Assembly: GCF_000789235.1 (NCBI RefSeq)
Contig: NZ_KN525716.1
Coordinates: 3,770,766-3,834,765 of the forward strand
Direction: 5' to 3'
DNA length: 64,000 nucleotides
From: Wocania ichthyoenteri Th78
Lineage (GTDB): Bacteria; Bacteroidota; Bacteroidia; Flavobacteriales; Flavobacteriaceae
Below, piece after piece: positions 37,872 to 45,750 of the stretch (its first letter is position 1; each line of letters begins with the position of its first letter). The notes beneath the pieces are model-generated. The model was given only the letters and a program-made list of their open reading frames with translations. It did no database searches and had not been told where the DNA came from. The position numbers were made by a program, and so were the translations under genes.

Positions 37872-38172
37872 AGTCAGTGCTTTATTTGAGTTAATAGCTA
37901 TTCAAATATACTGTTTTTTTACTAACTATTATTAATAATAGTTGTACCCTTCCTATTTAAGATGATTAAACCCTACTACAAACTCAGATATACATTCTAT
38001 TCTCATTAAAAACAATTTTGATATAAACTCTAAAAAGCAAATTATTATAATTAATGTAACATTTTATTAATTTTTTACACCAATAATTTAAGCAGTATAA
38101 ATTTTAAAATTGATATTTTTTAACGAAATTGCTTGTCCGTAAAATTGTTCAACCTTAAATATAATATATAAC
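37872..38172. other. 301-bp divergent intergenic region with a 20-bp perfect palindrome
   Basis: It contains AACTATTATTAATAATAGTT (37924-37943), which is its own complement. The rest is AT-rich. A possible -7 box TAAAATTG precedes the ATG at 38173 by about 35 bases. No coding sequence or other RNA signal is visible. Confidence 0.5.
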
Positions 38173-39519
38173 ATGTCAGATGATTTTGATTTATTAGAAA
38201 CCTCTTCAAACGAAAAAACCGAAAAAGTAGATGTTAACTGGGGAAAAGCCATTGACACTATGAAATCTAAATTATCTCAAGAAGATGATCCAGAAGTTCG
38301 TCAAAAAATATTAAATGCCACTTTGGATGATGTGGTGCATATGGCCGAAAAAGACAGAACGACACTTTTAGATGCGATTAAAGATTTGACTGATTATCAA
38401 GATGAAGTAGGTATTATTTTTGAAAAATTCTCGTCATTAAATGCTACAGAACAAAAAGTAATAGACGATGCTCAAAAAGGGTTAGAGCGCGCGCGAATTG
38501 AATTAGAGGATGCTAAAAACAAACCTGATACTTGGTGGAATAATCTTTGGGGACGTAAAAGCAAAATTAAAAAAGAGGAAGAAGAATTTAAAGCTGCTGA
38601 AAAAGTACGTGCTGGAGCTGATAATAAAGCCAAGGCGATGTTTCAAGAGCGTATAGAAAGCGCCGATGTTCAAACACTTTTAAGTGAATTATCTTATAAA
38701 AGTCAAGCTGCAGTTTCTCGTTTAAAAAATAGAGAAATAGAAATAAAAGAAGTTGAAGAAAAGCTTAAAGATGCTATTGTTGAAGCATCTAAAAATCATA
38801 CAAAAGCTTTAGAGAAAAAGAAAGAGGTTGAAGAAAAACTAGAAGAACAATATGCGCTTTTAAAACAGGCACGACAAGAGCTTGAAGATATTGCTGATAA
38901 ACAATCTGCTGAATACGCAGAAGCCATAGGTAAAGTAACCACTTTAGAACAAAAAGTTGAAGAATTAGAAGGTCTTAAAAATGCCTATACAACACTTGCC
39001 GCTAGTAAAGATAGCTTTGTACATAAACACAATTTAACCATTAAAGTATTAACATCGTTACGTAGTAATTTACAAACGCATCGTGCTAAATTAAAATCTG
39101 ATACAGAGGAACGTCTTAAATATTACGATGGTTATGTGGTTGCGTTAAAAGCCAGAACAGACCAAGAATTTGCGGCTATTTTAGAACATTTAGGTGTAAA
39201 AACCGATGAGCATATTGGTGAAACTTTAGCATCTATGCATACAGCAAGCGCCAAAGCACGTCAAGATATGATGGATAATATACCGGTACACGAAAAAGTA
39301 ATGCAAGGTGTTTATAGTAGTTATGCTGAAGCTTTACAAGAAATTCGTGCTAAGGATAGCGATATTCAAAAGAATTTTGCAGAACGCTATGGTATCGATA
39401 TGAAAGAAATTTTTGAAGATTATTATAATTCTGATGTTAATGTGCCATCTGGTGATGATGGAGAAGGCGATAAGCCTAACTCAAAGCCAGAAGCTAACGA
39501 CGACGATTTGTTGAGTTAA
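38173..39519 (+). CDS. Cytoplasmic coiled-coil protein (first gene of the unknown operon)
   Basis: A 448-residue acidic protein with almost continuous helix. Residues about 90-300 form a long coiled coil (KNREIEIKEVEEKLKDAI, EKKKEVEEKLEEQYALLKQ, KVTTLEQKVEELEGLKNA), preceded by a conserved-looking WWNNLWGRKSK. The tail after residue 420 is acidic and disordered (DDGEGDKPNSKPEANDDDLLS). No signal peptide. I recall close relatives in flavobacteria labelled microtubule-binding protein, which says nothing about function. It could be a scaffold or membrane-surface filament for the AAA+ ATPase two genes on. A TelA-type identity was considered and not supported. Confidence 0.72.
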   Translation: MSDDFDLLETSSNEKTEKVDVNWGKAIDTMKSKLSQEDDPEVRQKILNATLDDVVHMAEKDRTTLLDAIKDLTDYQDEVGIIFEKFSSLNATEQKVIDDAQKGLERARIELEDAKNKPDTWWNNLWGRKSKIKKEEEEFKAAEKVRAGADNKAKAMFQERIESADVQTLLSELSYKSQAAVSRLKNREIEIKEVEEKLKDAIVEASKNHTKALEKKKEVEEKLEEQYALLKQARQELEDIADKQSAEYAEAIGKVTTLEQKVEELEGLKNAYTTLAASKDSFVHKHNLTIKVLTSLRSNLQTHRAKLKSDTEERLKYYDGYVVALKARTDQEFAAILEHLGVKTDEHIGETLASMHTASAKARQDMMDNIPVHEKVMQGVYSSYAEALQEIRAKDSDIQKNFAERYGIDMKEIFEDYYNSDVNVPSGDDGEGDKPNSKPEANDDDLLS

Positions 39520-39554
39520 CGTCATTGCGAGGAAGCATGACGTGGCAATCTTTT
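39520..39554. repeat. Dispersed repeat of the GTCATTGCGAGGAAG type
   Basis: CGTCATTGCGAGGAAGCATG continues to GTGGCAATCTTTT, with inverted halves TTGC / GCAA. The same family appears degenerated at 45637-45674 and inverted at 45700-45740. It starts at the stop codon of the coiled-coil gene. Confidence 0.7.
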
Positions 39555-39591
39555 AATTATATATTGCTAAGTTTATTAGTATCTTTTTTTT

Positions 39592-39706
39592 CCTCGTTAG
39601 GGATTGAACGGTATGTTTGAGCTCCCCGACGCAGGAGGAAGCGAGTAGTGAAAGCCCGACCACTTGCACTGAGCTTGCCGAAGTGTTGTGGTAACGCCCA
39701 AAACAC
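39592..39706 (+). repeat. Composite repeat, possible Flavo-1-type RNA element
   Basis: GC-richer than its surroundings. It has the blocks TTAGGGATTGAACGG, GAGGAAGCGAGTAGTGAAAG, GCCCGACC and GGTAACGCCC. Nested inside is an ACTGAGCTTGCCGAAGTG block of the widespread ACTGAGCTTGTCGAAGT kind. The order resembles repeats I remember from flavobacterial intergenic regions, which may correspond to Rfam Flavo-1; not checked. Confidence 0.5.
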
Positions 39707-39707
39707 A

Positions 39708-39747
39708 ATTAACAATTATCAATTAACACTTGTCAATTATCAATTGA
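39708..39747. repeat. AT-rich AATTATCAATT repeat block
   Basis: Tandem, slightly diverged units of CAATTATCAATT type end four bases before the ATG at 39752. They include the region where a ribosome-binding site would be. Confidence 0.6.
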
Positions 39748-39751
39748 AAAA

Positions 39752-40816
39752 ATGTCCATAAACCACATTGTTACACCATTAGATTCTGCCATTCTCGATT
39801 CTAAAGAGCACTATATTTTTTACCATAAAATGGTGGATTTTGCTTTTAAAGAATTAATTGTTGCGGTGCAGCAGCAAAAAGTTTGCAATGAAATTGAGGT
39901 GCAATTGTTTAAGCAGTATTGCGACTTGTTGCTGTATTCTATAGAAGCTATGCGAGTTAAATACATGTATGATGATGAGGATAATATGAAGGTGGATTTA
40001 ACATATTCTGGGTTTCCAAACTATTTAGAGTTTCGGTATTTATTTAACGATTTAGAGCTTCGCGACGGATATTTAGGGAAATTAACTCCAATAAATACTT
40101 TAAAAGAGGAGTTTTTAGATACACTAATGCGAAAAAAAGAGCATGTTAAAAAAAGTAGATTGTTTCAAGCGGCATCGATAGTTTATTATACTTCTGTAAA
40201 AAAAGAATATATTTTTAATCGTTTTGTTCAAGGAAAAATAGTGACTGCTCCAGAAAATTCTGCTGGAGATTTGCTAGTAAGTTGGAGTTTTTATGATGTA
40301 TCACATAACAGACCATTTATATGCTTTATGTATTTTAATTATGATGGCAACCAAATAAATGATTATAAAGATGAAATTTACGAGGTTTTAAAAACGGTTG
40401 CAGATAGAGACATGAATTTAGATACTATGGCATACACTATTGATAGAAAATTGCCAAAAGTATCACCAAAGCTTATAAAACGAATTGATTTGGGGCCTAT
40501 TCATAATGTATTTGCAAAAGATGAAAATGATATTACACATGCTATTTTACAAGCTATTTCTAAAAAGGAAATCCCACTAGAATCTTATGCAATATCATTG
40601 CGGTTAGATGAAGTGAGTTCTAGTAGTGAATTTAAAGATGGCGGATTTTTTAGTAAGCAAATTTTACAAAAATGGAATGATGTATTTAAGAAGAAATACG
40701 TTTTTGCTCCGCATAGAATCATTCAATTATTATATAACAAAACACCTGAGATTATGGATACCCTTGAAAAGGCACCTATTCAAATTTCAGAATTAAAAAT
40801 TGATTTAAAAAAGTAA
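39752..40816 (+). CDS. Unknown protein of the AAA-NUDIX-DUF6638 operon
   Basis: A 354-residue soluble protein, mixed helical and beta, without signal peptide or membrane segment. Segments that look like a conserved core are YYTSVKKEYIFNRFVQGKI, FICFMYFNYDGNQINDYKDE and PHRIIQLLYNKTPE. I do not recognise a family. It is 60 bases upstream of the AAA+ ATPase and on the same strand, so it is probably a subunit or adaptor of that system. Confidence 0.65.
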   Translation: MSINHIVTPLDSAILDSKEHYIFYHKMVDFAFKELIVAVQQQKVCNEIEVQLFKQYCDLLLYSIEAMRVKYMYDDEDNMKVDLTYSGFPNYLEFRYLFNDLELRDGYLGKLTPINTLKEEFLDTLMRKKEHVKKSRLFQAASIVYYTSVKKEYIFNRFVQGKIVTAPENSAGDLLVSWSFYDVSHNRPFICFMYFNYDGNQINDYKDEIYEVLKTVADRDMNLDTMAYTIDRKLPKVSPKLIKRIDLGPIHNVFAKDENDITHAILQAISKKEIPLESYAISLRLDEVSSSSEFKDGGFFSKQILQKWNDVFKKKYVFAPHRIIQLLYNKTPEIMDTLEKAPIQISELKIDLKK

Positions 40817-40873
40817 ACAGTCGCAGTAGCAGTATTCAGTACTGCACACTGGGACTGAAAACTGTAGACTAAA
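40817..40873. repeat. CAGT-rich intergenic repeat
   Basis: The 60-bp gap is filled by alternating direct and inverted ACTG/CAGT words (GCAGTATTCAGTACTGC, GGGACTGAAAACTGTAGACT). It forms a hairpin through GCAGTA / TACTGC. It resembles repeats seen between genes in other flavobacteria. Confidence 0.5.
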
Positions 40874-40876
40874 AAT

Positions 40877-42841
40877 ATGGAACACAACTCAACATTCCCA
40901 ATAAAATTAAGCGAACTCGATATGCTTCGTGATGAAGCGACATCCTATTTAAAATCTATACAATGGGAGCAAGGTGCACGCGTAAAAAACAAGGATAAAG
41001 ATGCTAAAGACGAATCTATTTTATTGTATTTATCGCGAGCTAATAATGGAACAAATACTGCTGAAATAACTTCGGTTTCTAAAACCATATTAGCATTAAA
41101 AAAGCGATTGTTACCAGATTCAGTCGCCATCCCAATTTATTTGAATCAGACACTTTATGCGGTTCAAGAAGGTATAACTTTAGGTGTTTGGATTAAAGAT
41201 AGTTATTATGATGCTTCAGGCTTATCGAGTTTAAATGAAAACAAATCTGCTTTAGATAATAACGGAAAACGCGAGTTTGAAAGCAAAATGCATACTGCAA
41301 CGGCTTTTATGCTATTTGCTAAAGCCTATAAAGTTTTGCATGATTTAAAGCCACATGCTTCAGATGATTTAAGTGTGATGAAACAGAAATTTGCTGGTAT
41401 TCCAGAGGTATCTCTTTTATCACCATTAAAAGGAATTTCCTGTAGCTTGTTTTATTATGATAAATATTTAGGTCATCCAGAAATTATAAAATCTGATAAA
41501 GATGTCATAGATTTTACTGTGGTTTACTTTGAGGCACTGATTGATGAAATTCAATTGCGTAAAAGTGCTTTAGAATATACCGAAACTATTGAAGATAGAA
41601 CCTATAAACTTGAAAAATCTGAATTTGCCGTTTCTGGTTGGAATAATGTATTTGCGGGAACAGCTAAAAGTATTGAGTTTAATAAAATCCAATTTGAACA
41701 AATTGTTGGTAATCGAGATGCAAAACATTTTGCACGACGATTAACCGAGCATATGTTGAGTTATGATTTTGTTGCTAAAAAGAATCCGTTTCAAGAATTA
41801 GGTGGTTTTATGCCGGTGTTTATGGGTTATGGTATTCCTGGAACAGGAAAATCTATGTTGATTGCTGCTATTGCCACTCGACTTAAAGAACATTGTGATA
41901 ATCTTGATATTCCGTTTTTGTTTCACCCTATGCCAGATACTTTAATTAGTACATTTCAAGGAGGATCTGCTGAAAAAATGGTTGAATGGATGAAGCCATT
42001 ACAAGACCCATCAAAACTTATTTTTGCACCTATTGATGATGCCGAAAACAATTTGCAAGAACGAACTGCACAAGGCGTTTCAGCTGGTGTAAAAGAGGTT
42101 ATCGGTGTGTTTTTAAGATATACAGAAGGCGCTTATGCGGTTAATTACGGTAACAGTTCCATTGGGTTGTTTACCAATCTGCCAGAAATGCTTGATAAAG
42201 CTGTGATTTCTCGTGTGCAAGGGCGTTTTAAAATTGATGGAGCACGAACCGAACACGACTTTTTAGATCAGGATTATATTTGGTGGAAAAAATTTGATAA
42301 AACCATGCCTGATTTTGTGAATATGCAAAATCCGCAAGGATATAAATATTTAGAAGATCAAGGTTTAGCTAAAAGCATGGGTGATATTTTAAATACTATT
42401 GAAAAGCCAACAGAAGAGCGGGTTTTAGAAACTTTTGAAAAAGTTGATAAAATGCATGATGCTAATGAACATATGTTTTATGCGAGTTTGTATAAAGAAA
42501 TTCAGCAAATATTTCCATTCTTTTCATCGCGTGATGTTAGGAACATTCAATCGGCTATTTCATTACGATTAACTGATTTTGATTTAGAAGACGATTGGTT
42601 TGAAAACCCAGATGTTTATTTCAAAAAAGATTACGACACCAAATTTGGTATGCTTCAAGAATTGATGAAAGCGAATATGAAAGGACTAGATTTTTCTGAG
42701 ATAAGAAAGCAAGAAGTAGTTAGGTATTTAGACAATGTTGCTACAATTGCAGATACCGATTTTAAACGAAAAGTTGATGCTAGAGTAAATCAATTGAATA
42801 TAGAAACTGAGGCTAGAGAGCAGTTTGATGGGAAAAGATAA
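40877..42841 (+). CDS. AAA+ ATPase of the unknown operon
   Basis: A 654-residue protein with an unrecognised N-terminal region of about 280 residues and a central AAA+ domain. Walker A is GIPGTGKS (about 319-326). The Walker B position reads LIFAPIDDAEN, with Asp-Asp instead of the usual Asp-Glu. A sensor-1-like GLFTNLPEML and an arginine-finger-like AVISRVQGRFKIDG follow. The C-terminal 200 residues are helical. AAA+ proteins of this kind work as hexameric remodelling machines. The next gene starts 14 bases inside it, so the two are translationally coupled. Confidence 0.82.
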   Translation: MEHNSTFPIKLSELDMLRDEATSYLKSIQWEQGARVKNKDKDAKDESILLYLSRANNGTNTAEITSVSKTILALKKRLLPDSVAIPIYLNQTLYAVQEGITLGVWIKDSYYDASGLSSLNENKSALDNNGKREFESKMHTATAFMLFAKAYKVLHDLKPHASDDLSVMKQKFAGIPEVSLLSPLKGISCSLFYYDKYLGHPEIIKSDKDVIDFTVVYFEALIDEIQLRKSALEYTETIEDRTYKLEKSEFAVSGWNNVFAGTAKSIEFNKIQFEQIVGNRDAKHFARRLTEHMLSYDFVAKKNPFQELGGFMPVFMGYGIPGTGKSMLIAAIATRLKEHCDNLDIPFLFHPMPDTLISTFQGGSAEKMVEWMKPLQDPSKLIFAPIDDAENNLQERTAQGVSAGVKEVIGVFLRYTEGAYAVNYGNSSIGLFTNLPEMLDKAVISRVQGRFKIDGARTEHDFLDQDYIWWKKFDKTMPDFVNMQNPQGYKYLEDQGLAKSMGDILNTIEKPTEERVLETFEKVDKMHDANEHMFYASLYKEIQQIFPFFSSRDVRNIQSAISLRLTDFDLEDDWFENPDVYFKKDYDTKFGMLQELMKANMKGLDFSEIRKQEVVRYLDNVATIADTDFKRKVDARVNQLNIETEAREQFDGKR

Positions 42842-43415
42842 AAGAATAAAAAACATAACATCAACCGTACTATCTCAATTTTGGGGTAAGTTAGAGCGTA
42901 TAGATTTCGATTTTAAATTTAAAGATGGTAATTGGAAACGCTTATCACACGAAGCTTACGGTAAGAGTGATGGCGTAGCTATATTGTTGTATAATCCAGA
43001 AACACGAAGCGTTGTTTTATCTAAACAATTCAGGATACCAGTTTATGTTGCAGGAGTTTCAGAAGGGTATTCTATCGAGGTATGTGGCGGTTCAGTTGAT
43101 GAAGGCGAATCACCTGAAAGCTGCGTGATACGAGAAGCTCAAGAAGAGTTAGGGTACCATGTTTCAAACTTAAAATTTATTAGTACCGTATTTTTGTCAC
43201 CAGGAATTGTTAGAGAGCAAGTACATCTTTTTATAGGTGAGTATCGAGATTCTGATAGAATTGATAATGGTGGTGGATTAGAAGTTGAAGGCGAAGAAAT
43301 TGAAGTTTTAGAAATGTCTTTTAAGGAAGCATTAAATATGATTGATTCAAATGAAATTATTGATGCTAGAACGATTATGCTGTTGCAATATATTCGAATA
43401 AATAAATTGTTGTAA
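42828..43415 (+). CDS. NUDIX hydrolase (NudK/ADP-sugar pyrophosphatase-like)
   Basis: A 195-residue NUDIX enzyme. The Nudix box GGSVDEGESPESCVIREAQE continuing to ELGY fits GX5EX7REUXEEXGU. The upstream EAYGKSDGVAILLYNPETRS and downstream FLSPGIVREQVHLFIGEY fit the nucleoside-diphosphate-sugar hydrolase group, in which NudK cleaves GDP-mannose. I chose the ATG at 42828; a TTG one codon earlier is possible. It overlaps both neighbours, so it belongs to the AAA-ATPase unit rather than to general housekeeping. Confidence 0.88.
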   Translation: MGKDKRIKNITSTVLSQFWGKLERIDFDFKFKDGNWKRLSHEAYGKSDGVAILLYNPETRSVVLSKQFRIPVYVAGVSEGYSIEVCGGSVDEGESPESCVIREAQEELGYHVSNLKFISTVFLSPGIVREQVHLFIGEYRDSDRIDNGGGLEVEGEEIEVLEMSFKEALNMIDSNEIIDARTIMLLQYIRINKLL

Positions 43416-44650
43416 TGGACAAACTAATTCAAGCCAATTTATATAGAAGTGAACTCATTCCTGTAAGCGGGAAACTAGTTGAGCGATATAACAAATGCTT
43501 AGTAAAGCTTGGGTTTACAAAAACCAAACTTAAAACATTTTCCATTGATGGCATTGGTTGGAGCCCCGAAATCGCTGATGAGAAAAAAGACCTTCATTAT
43601 TTAAATAACGGTGATGCAAATCCGCATGGAATCATAATTTCTCCTTTGCAAAAAGGAAAACCAGTTTATGTGCCGTTTCATACATTTGATAGAGATATCA
43701 TGAAATTTGTTTTCAAAATTCACGGAAACAAAATAAACGATATCACGCGTGATTGTGCAATATGTTTAGATTTCGACCAAAATATTGATGCTTTTTATGA
43801 GCCTTTAGATGTTTTGAAATACAATAACATTACCATAAGTTTTCATTTAATAAACGATTTAGATAAAATTAAAGCACAACAATTAGAACTTGTAGAAACC
43901 TTTAATAGAGACAATAATTTTATAGATGAAACTATACATCAACAATTATTAGAATCAGCAAAAAAACATGGAGATTTACGTCATAGAGATTTAGATTTAC
44001 ACGAATTGCAGTTTACAACAGATTCTTTTTACACCAAGGCTTTTGGAGGGGTATATGTATTGCGAGATTTTATTAAACCCATTGTAGTTTTTGAAGATAA
44101 AAAATGGCATAAAGAAGCTATTAAAGATGTGAGTTATGATGTGCTTATCTATCATATTCATCAACCCGAATTAATGGATAAATTGCGCGATCATGTTATT
44201 ATTGAATACGATTTAGAAGCTGTTGTTAAAACAAAACGCTACGAGCGTATTAAAAAGTTCGAAATGTTTCAGCAGTTAAAAAAAGTACAGCATCCCATTA
44301 AAAATATTTTAGAAGACCCTTTATTATACAAAAGCTATTTAAATAAATTAGACATCGAGGCACGTAAAAAAGTAATGAGTGTAGAACGTTATTTAGAAAA
44401 ATTAGAAACCAGTAACGAATTTAAAATTGCCGATATTGTTGATGTAAAACTTTTTGAAGCCTTGCATCAACCACATTCATCTTTAGAAGCCAAACATCAA
44501 GATTTAATTTGGATGCTTTTGGTAAACATTTCTCCTAAAGATGTATTGTACTTGTATTGGTACGATAAAGAAGCGTTTTACAATAGTTTTAAATCTTGGG
44601 ATGACTCCTTTAAGGAATGGGTAATTGAAAGGATTAGTAACAATATTTAA
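43415..44650 (+). CDS. DUF6638-like protein of the unknown operon
   Basis: A 411-residue soluble protein that begins MDKLIQANLYRSELIPVSGKL and has a central KHGDLRHRDLDLHELQFTTDSFYTKAF and a helical C-terminus. I believe this is the Bacteroidota family DUF6638 but cannot verify it. Its start shares one base with the NUDIX stop codon (TAATG). No catalytic motif is recognisable. Confidence 0.68.
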   Translation: MDKLIQANLYRSELIPVSGKLVERYNKCLVKLGFTKTKLKTFSIDGIGWSPEIADEKKDLHYLNNGDANPHGIIISPLQKGKPVYVPFHTFDRDIMKFVFKIHGNKINDITRDCAICLDFDQNIDAFYEPLDVLKYNNITISFHLINDLDKIKAQQLELVETFNRDNNFIDETIHQQLLESAKKHGDLRHRDLDLHELQFTTDSFYTKAFGGVYVLRDFIKPIVVFEDKKWHKEAIKDVSYDVLIYHIHQPELMDKLRDHVIIEYDLEAVVKTKRYERIKKFEMFQQLKKVQHPIKNILEDPLLYKSYLNKLDIEARKKVMSVERYLEKLETSNEFKIADIVDVKLFEALHQPHSSLEAKHQDLIWMLLVNISPKDVLYLYWYDKEAFYNSFKSWDDSFKEWVIERISNNI

Positions 44651-44685
44651 AAAGTATAGACTAACCTTATAATGAATAATTAATT

Positions 44686-45066
44686 ATGAAATTCTTTGGG
44701 TTTATTTGTGTTTTTTTCTTTTTATTGTCATGTAATCCAACATATGTTATTGCAATTCAAAACAATTCAAGTGAAATAATTAAATTGAAAGCCCAAGTTA
44801 GTGAAAGGTTTCATTCAAATAATTTTGACTCAGTTGTTATTACTTATTATGATAATAATTGGATTGAAGCTGATATTAAACCTAAACAACAATTAGACTG
44901 TGGTTTTGCTATTGCTGGATTAAAAAATAATATTCCATTTAATGAAATGATTATTTTAAAAAACAAAGACACAATAAGTGCTAAAAATCATAAAGAATTG
45001 TTGGAATTGTTTGATAATAGGGGTTTCGGTAATATAATGACTCCTTATATTTTTATAATCGATTGA
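44686..45066 (+). CDS. Small lipoprotein
   Basis: A 126-residue protein with a lipoprotein signal; the lipidated Cys is in FLLSCNPTYV (residue 16). The mature part is beta-rich, without recognised family. It follows the DUF6638-like gene by 35 bases. Confidence 0.6.
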   Translation: MKFFGFICVFFFLLSCNPTYVIAIQNNSSEIIKLKAQVSERFHSNNFDSVVITYYDNNWIEADIKPKQQLDCGFAIAGLKNNIPFNEMIILKNKDTISAKNHKELLELFDNRGFGNIMTPYIFIID

Positions 45067-45098
45067 AAATAGTTAGATTTTAATTTTAAACTAAAACC

Positions 45099-45632
45099 AT
45101 GGGACTAGAATTAGTAATATTTATAGCAGCGATACTTTTTGGTATCTTTTTGTATTGGAGAGAATCTAATGGAAATGGGTTATATCGTTTTGTAAACAAA
45201 ATATTGAATTCTAAAGCCTTGCAAATGAAACTGGAAAACAAAAAAGGCTTCGTATATAAACAAGCTTTTTTGCCACGTTTGGTTTTTGTTGCTACCACTT
45301 TTTTGTTAATAGGATTAATATTTCAATTTCTAACCCCCTTTAAAATATTTGGAAGTTATAATGGTATTTCGGCATTTGCATCAATAGTCGTTGGCACTTT
45401 AGTAGGAACATATTTAGCAACTTTTATATTAAAATCTTCTAAAGTTTTAGAAGAAAAAAGTGATTCTATTGGAGATATTATGGAAGATGCAGTTGAAAAA
45501 GGAAAGGACTTTATTGAAGACTTAAAAACTAAAGATACTGATGCAGTTGAAGAAACTGAAGCTATAAAAGAAGCACCAAAAACTGAAGGAAAAAGTGCTC
45601 GTGAACGATTAAAAGACAAAGGACTTTTATAA
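45099..45632 (+). CDS. Membrane protein with acidic cytoplasmic tail
   Basis: A 177-residue protein with three hydrophobic helices (LVIFIAAILFGIFLYW, LVFVATTFLLIGLIFQFL and ASIVVGTLVGTYLATFIL) and a highly charged C-terminal 65 residues (KDFIEDLKTKDTDAVEETEA). Not recognised. Its acidic tail could be a docking site for the cytoplasmic proteins of the operon, which is inference only. Confidence 0.62.
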   Translation: MGLELVIFIAAILFGIFLYWRESNGNGLYRFVNKILNSKALQMKLENKKGFVYKQAFLPRLVFVATTFLLIGLIFQFLTPFKIFGSYNGISAFASIVVGTLVGTYLATFILKSSKVLEEKSDSIGDIMEDAVEKGKDFIEDLKTKDTDAVEETEAIKEAPKTEGKSARERLKDKGLL

Positions 45633-45636
45633 GTTA

Positions 45637-45740
45637 GTGTCATTACTAGGAAGTATGAAGAAGTAATCTTTTAAATTGAAACTAGAAATATAAACAAACA
45701 GATTGCCACAACTATTTTATAAAAAGTTTTGCAATGACAA
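45637..45740. repeat. Inverted pair of GTCATTGC-type repeats
   Basis: The left copy (45637-45674, GTGTCATTACTAGGAAGTAT) is degenerate. The right copy (45700-45740, ending TTTTGCAATGACAA) is in the opposite direction, so the pair can form a long hairpin of BIME type. The right copy holds the apparent upstream start codon of the next gene and yields spurious N-terminal residues. Confidence 0.6.
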
Positions 45741-45750
45741 TACATCAAAA

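Noticed and set aside
38173..39519. Coiled-coil protein as a TelA-type toxic-anion-resistance protein
   Set aside because: TelA also is helical and can neighbour AAA+ genes, but I found no TelA-specific motif, and there is no TerD or TerC gene nearby.
45703..45750. Upstream TTG start for the 564-residue membrane protein
   Set aside because: The 16 codons derive from a dispersed repeat element; the ATG at 45751 is followed by a normal membrane-protein N-terminus.
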